This document shows positions 63,482 through 64,000 of a DNA stretch of 64,000 bases, piece after piece. The number at the start of each line of letters is the position of its first letter. Within the stretch, counting starts at the first letter, position 1. The notes below the pieces were generated by a model. That model ran no database searches, was not told the DNA's origin, and worked only from the letters and a program-made list of their open reading frames with translations. The DNA comes from an uncultured Methanomicrobiales archaeon (GTDB taxonomy: Archaea > Halobacteriota > Methanomicrobia > Methanomicrobiales > Methanospirillaceae). The stretch is taken from contig CASGHK010000013.1 of the NCBI GenBank assembly GCA_949320185.1, forward strand, positions 1 to 64,000, read 5' to 3'. A program made the translations under genes and the position numbers.

Positions 63482-64000
63482 TGATCGTCAGGAGATCGCC
63501 GTCGATCAGTTTGTGCGGCAGGCCCACCCTCTGCCCCGGGTGCTTGACCGATTCCCCCCAGACGCGCGCATATCGGAACTTATCGACGAAGTCGCGGTGG
63601 AGCTTCCGGCAGATGTCCTCAACCGTCGCGTTGGTCCGGACGATCAGAGGCTCGTCGAGGTCCGCCGGCCCGCCGGCGGGCTTGAGATAGACGCGCATGA
63701 ACCCGAGGCGGTCGTAGACCTCGTCCTTCAACTCCTCCATGTGGTAGCCCGAATGCGCGGAGATCATCAGGGGCCGGTCGCCAAACCTATCGACCAGATC
63801 CTGTTCGATCTCCCGTTTGGTCTCGTCGTCGACCAGGTCCACCTTGTTGACGGCGATGAAAGCGGGGACGTAGACCCGGTTGCCGATCATCGCGTCGATC
63901 AATTCGTCCTGGGTCGCGTTTCCGCGGATCAGGACGTCGGCGTTCATCATCTTGTTCTCGTTCAGGATCGACCGGATCTCCTCCAGGTCCAGGTCCAGGT
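63468..64000 (-). CDS. DRG-family GTPase with TGS domain (3' part, cut by window edge)
   Basis: The frame stays open to the window edge, leaving about 176 C-terminal residues. The end of the G domain has LIRGNATQDELIDAMIG, AVNKVDLVDD (the G4 motif NKVD) and ISAHSGYHMEELKDEVYDRL. A TGS domain follows (FMRVYLKPAGGPADLDEPLIVRTNATVEDIC ... RYARVWGESVKHPGQRVGLPHKLIDGDLLTI). DRG proteins act in translation. The P-loop lies outside the window. Confidence 0.92.
   Translation of the reverse strand, partial: LDLDLEEIRSILNENKMMNADVLIRGNATQDELIDAMIGNRVYVPAFIAVNKVDLVDDETKREIEQDLVDRFGDRPLMISAHSGYHMEELKDEVYDRLGFMRVYLKPAGGPADLDEPLIVRTNATVEDICRKLHRDFVDKFRYARVWGESVKHPGQRVGLPHKLIDGDLLTIITAR

Overview
This window is a gene-dense, GC-rich stretch of an archaeal chromosome. 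The best reading is a methanogen of the order Methanomicrobiales. The archaeal markers are ribosomal proteins eS1, uS15, eL15 and eL43, RpoP, PsmA, SBDS, Brix, RNase P proteins Rnp2 and Rnp3, KEOPS Pcc1, archaeal NAC, the mevalonate genes and a digeranylgeranylglyceryl-phosphate synthase. The methanogen markers are the rare methanogenic-type seryl-tRNA synthetase, an HdrA-like flavoprotein and the Methanomicrobiales-style PEGA, PKD and NosD/dockerin surface proteins. The order is inferred from gene content and style, not from a database search.

Layout, left to right. Positions 1-4.4 kb hold the 3' end of HMG-CoA reductase, rimI, a DUF1015 protein, hisG and argC. An arginine operon follows (argC, a CBS protein, argJ, argB; 3.4-6.9 kb). 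From 6.9 to 13.6 kb come a PKD surface protein with a soluble partner, a LEA14-like lipoprotein, a methyltransferase/bactofilin/apgM operon and a metallophosphoesterase. A translation cluster (eS1, serS, Pcc2-like, DHH nuclease, uS15) lies at 13.6-17.6 kb. A lipoprotein, the OapABC/Arv GTPase operon and a divergent operon of five CBS-domain genes occupy 17.8-24.8 kb. From 25.1 to 27.2 kb there are larE, a broken NosD/dockerin surface-protein gene and an HTH gene. The upper mevalonate genes (DUF35, thiolase, HMG-CoA synthase, XRE regulator) and ribK-ribB lie at 27.2-32.2 kb.

From 32.2 to 45.0 kb the content is more accessory. It includes a HEAT protein, two overlapping sensor kinases, a LysE exporter, a ThDP enzyme coupled to a two-domain phosphoesterase, a truncated M20 peptidase, a 54-residue zinc protein, a four-repeat PEGA surface protein, a DMT transporter, an FKBP-like membrane protein and a hydrolase. 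From 45.0 to 49.4 kb lies the conserved archaeal ribosome/proteasome/RNase P superoperon, here without the exosome genes. It is followed by moaC, nnrDE and a long operon (DHH nuclease, PUA, NAC, trmI, pyrB, pyrI). The right end has an M24 peptidase, coaD, a gamma-carbonic-anhydrase/HdrA-like/mtnA/DUF116 operon, a second bactofilin-like gene, UbiA, tRNA-Arg(CCU), trm1 and the 3' part of a DRG-type GTPase.

Most genes are packed with 1-14 bp overlaps. Many promoters place a TATA box about 23-30 bp before the start codon, which suggests leaderless transcripts. The least explained parts are the five-gene CBS operon (18 predicted CBS domains and one zinc ribbon), the ThDP enzyme with its phosphoesterase partner, and the carbonic-anhydrase/HdrA-like operon.
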